Shown here one piece after another: positions 62,691-64,000 of a DNA stretch of 64,000 bases. The stretch is from Lachnoclostridium sp. Its GTDB lineage: Bacteria > Bacillota > Clostridia > Lachnospirales > Lachnospiraceae. A program made the translations under genes and the position numbers. The DNA lies in NCBI GenBank assembly GCA_023665475.1, contig JAMPEB010000013.1, forward strand, positions 1 to 64,000. Reading direction: 5' to 3'. The notes beneath the pieces are model-generated. The model saw only the letters and a program-made list of their open reading frames with translations. It did not search any database and was not told where the DNA came from. The first letter of the stretch is position 1; each line of letters opens with the position of its first letter.

Positions 62691-62897
62691 AGGCGATTGC
62701 GAAACTCAGGCTTTCATAAGCCGAGTTGTGCAAATTGCATGTTCCGCAAGCAGACTCTTAAAAAATGCTGGCATTTAGATGCCGTATTGTGACATCTTAT
62801 GTGCCACTGCGTTTTTCACGAAGCGAGAGCGGATCTGCTGTAGAATGTGCAATATGCACAACGGCACTCTTGCAAAACATGAGTTCCGCAATCGCCT
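62691..62897. mobile_element. MITE-like element with 18-bp terminal inverted repeats
   Basis: The ends AGGCGATTGCGAAACTCA (62691-62708) and its complement at 62880-62897 match at 17 of 18 positions and enclose about 170 bp with more inverted pieces (GTGCAAATTGCA, GTGCAATATGCAC) but no gene. It fills almost the whole space between argC and the GNAT gene. Target duplication is unclear (TA at the edges). It could equally be a large RNA structure. Confidence 0.6.
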
Positions 62898-62910
62898 ATA
62901 ACAACCCGTT

Positions 62911-63969
62911 TTACGGGAAGCAGGGCACCAGATTCAATCCTTCATCCTCATTCAGTCCAAAGAGAAGGTTCATGTTCTGCACCGCCTGTCCTGCCGCGCC
63001 CTTCACCAGATTGTCCAGAGCGCCCATCATAATAATGCGCCCCGTACGCTCGTCAATCACAAAATTGATATCCACATAGTTGCTGCCCTCCACCCATTTT
63101 GTTTCGGGGCAGACGCCCTTGTCCAGCACACGGATAAACCTTTCCTCCCCATAATATTTATCATAAACCGCTTTTATCTCTTCATAAGAAGGAATGGAGC
63201 CGTCGGGCTTTCTTTTTAAAGAAGCATACTCCGTGGCAAGAATTCCCCGGTTCATGGGCACCAGATGGGGAGTGAAGTTAATCGTCACCCGACAATTTCC
63301 CGCATAGCCTAACTGCTCCTCTATCTCGGGGGTATGCCGGTGGCTTGCCACCCCATATGCCTTCATATTCTCATTGACCTCACAGAACAGATTTGGCACC
63401 TTTGCGCTGCGCCCTGCGCCGGAGGTGCCGGACTTGGCGTCCACTATCAGGGTGTTTACATCTATCAGCCCTTCTTTTACCAGAGGATATGCCGTCAAAA
63501 TGGAACATGTGGTATAGCAGCCGGGGTTTGCCACCAAACGGGTCTTAGCAGTAATCTTATCACGATTCATCTCACACAAGCCGTAAACCGCTTCCTCTAT
63601 GAACTGAGGGGATTTGTGTTCGATGCCGTACCATTTCTCATAGACTGCCACATCCTTGATACGGTAATCCGCCGACAAATCCACAACCTTCACCTTGGAA
63701 AGAATCTCCTCCGTAAGCAGCCCGGCAAGAAAACCCTGAGGCGTAGCCGTAAAAATCACATCCACCTGCTCCGCAAGCTCCTGCAGATTGTCATCCCTGC
63801 AGACATCCTCCACAATACGGAACATATTCTGATAAACTTCGCTGTATTTTTTATCTATATAGCTTCGGGAGCCATACCACACAATCTGCGCTTCTCTGTG
63901 GTTCATAAGTATCCTCACCAGCTCGCCTCCCGCATATCCGGTAGCTCCTATAATGCCAACTCTAATCAT
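62911..63969 (-). CDS. argC: N-acetyl-gamma-glutamyl-phosphate reductase
   Basis: The 352-aa enzyme reduces acetylglutamyl phosphate with NADPH. Motifs: GIIGATGYAGGELVRIL at 6-22, catalytic Cys in LVANPGCYTTC, and GTSGAGRSAKV. GAGGAGG lies before the ATG at 63969. It is the first arg gene visible; the operon promoter lies past the window edge or within the last 30 bases. Confidence 0.97.
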   Translation of the reverse strand: MIRVGIIGATGYAGGELVRILMNHREAQIVWYGSRSYIDKKYSEVYQNMFRIVEDVCRDDNLQELAEQVDVIFTATPQGFLAGLLTEEILSKVKVVDLSADYRIKDVAVYEKWYGIEHKSPQFIEEAVYGLCEMNRDKITAKTRLVANPGCYTTCSILTAYPLVKEGLIDVNTLIVDAKSGTSGAGRSAKVPNLFCEVNENMKAYGVASHRHTPEIEEQLGYAGNCRVTINFTPHLVPMNRGILATEYASLKRKPDGSIPSYEEIKAVYDKYYGEERFIRVLDKGVCPETKWVEGSNYVDINFVIDERTGRIIMMGALDNLVKGAAGQAVQNMNLLFGLNEDEGLNLVPCFP

Positions 63970-64000
63970 AAACCGGCCTCCTCAATAACAATCCTTTATC

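Overview
The window looks like a low-to-mid GC Firmicute chromosome of the Lachnospiraceae type (Clostridia). The grounds are the single-chain purL of about 1265 aa, a clpC-radA block, GerMN and WalKR-like genes typical of spore-forming Firmicutes, the A-type flavoprotein (FprA) of anaerobes, many AGGAGG ribosome sites, TTGACA/TATAAT promoters, and small conserved proteins I associate with that family. The family assignment is inference. There is no rRNA, CRISPR array, prophage or insertion sequence. Nearly every gene lies on the minus strand.

Layout. 1-7.5 kb holds an accessory module: an ABC permease cut by the left edge, and a tightly coupled operon of a 50-aa membrane peptide, a pyruvyl-transferase-like fragment, an 899-aa reductase/acyl-ligase fusion, a small protein and an Fe-S GMC-type oxidoreductase. 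A response regulator and histidine kinase follow. Three promoter regions here share a 16-bp motif, RTGACCTNNATATGAC, so the module looks like one two-component regulon. 7.5-15.6 kb is a patchwork of membrane proteins, a methyltransferase, a lipoprotein, an aldo/keto reductase, an alkyltransferase-like protein, gene remnants and two tRNAs. 15.6-26.2 kb has purL, a TetR pair, an OxlT-like MFS carrier, tRNA-Trp, a DHH phosphoesterase with a repeat tail and small proteins. 26.2-36.5 kb is a long minus-strand run purE-M-N-D, zinc-ribbon protein, SH3 membrane protein, GntR, clpC, a small protein, radA: purine synthesis next to protein quality control and DNA repair. 36.5-46.8 kb holds an M29-type peptidase, pyrE, a DUF4143 ATPase, a flavodiiron protein, TetR, a soluble chemoreceptor, pyrF and a TPR lipoprotein. 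46.9-57.2 kb has mscL, holA, comEC, a GerMN lipoprotein, a WalKR-like pair, comEA, a YdcZ-like carrier and a chemoreceptor. 57.3-64 kb is an arginine operon argC-(GNAT)-argJ-argB-argD with a solute-binding protein coupled to its end.

The second theme is the non-coding DNA. Many gene leaders carry the same architecture: two or three hairpins, the last ending 1-4 nt before the Shine-Dalgarno sequence (purL, mscL, the GerMN gene, the DHH gene, argB, a methyltransferase and others). Two copies are 100/102 identical over 102 bp; others share the plan with different stem sequences. There are also Shine-Dalgarno-masking stems before comEA and the YdcZ-like gene, palindromic tandem repeats just after stop codons, a 207-bp inverted-repeat element inside the arg operon, and a candidate small RNA near 22.7 kb. 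All functional readings of these are inference from sequence.
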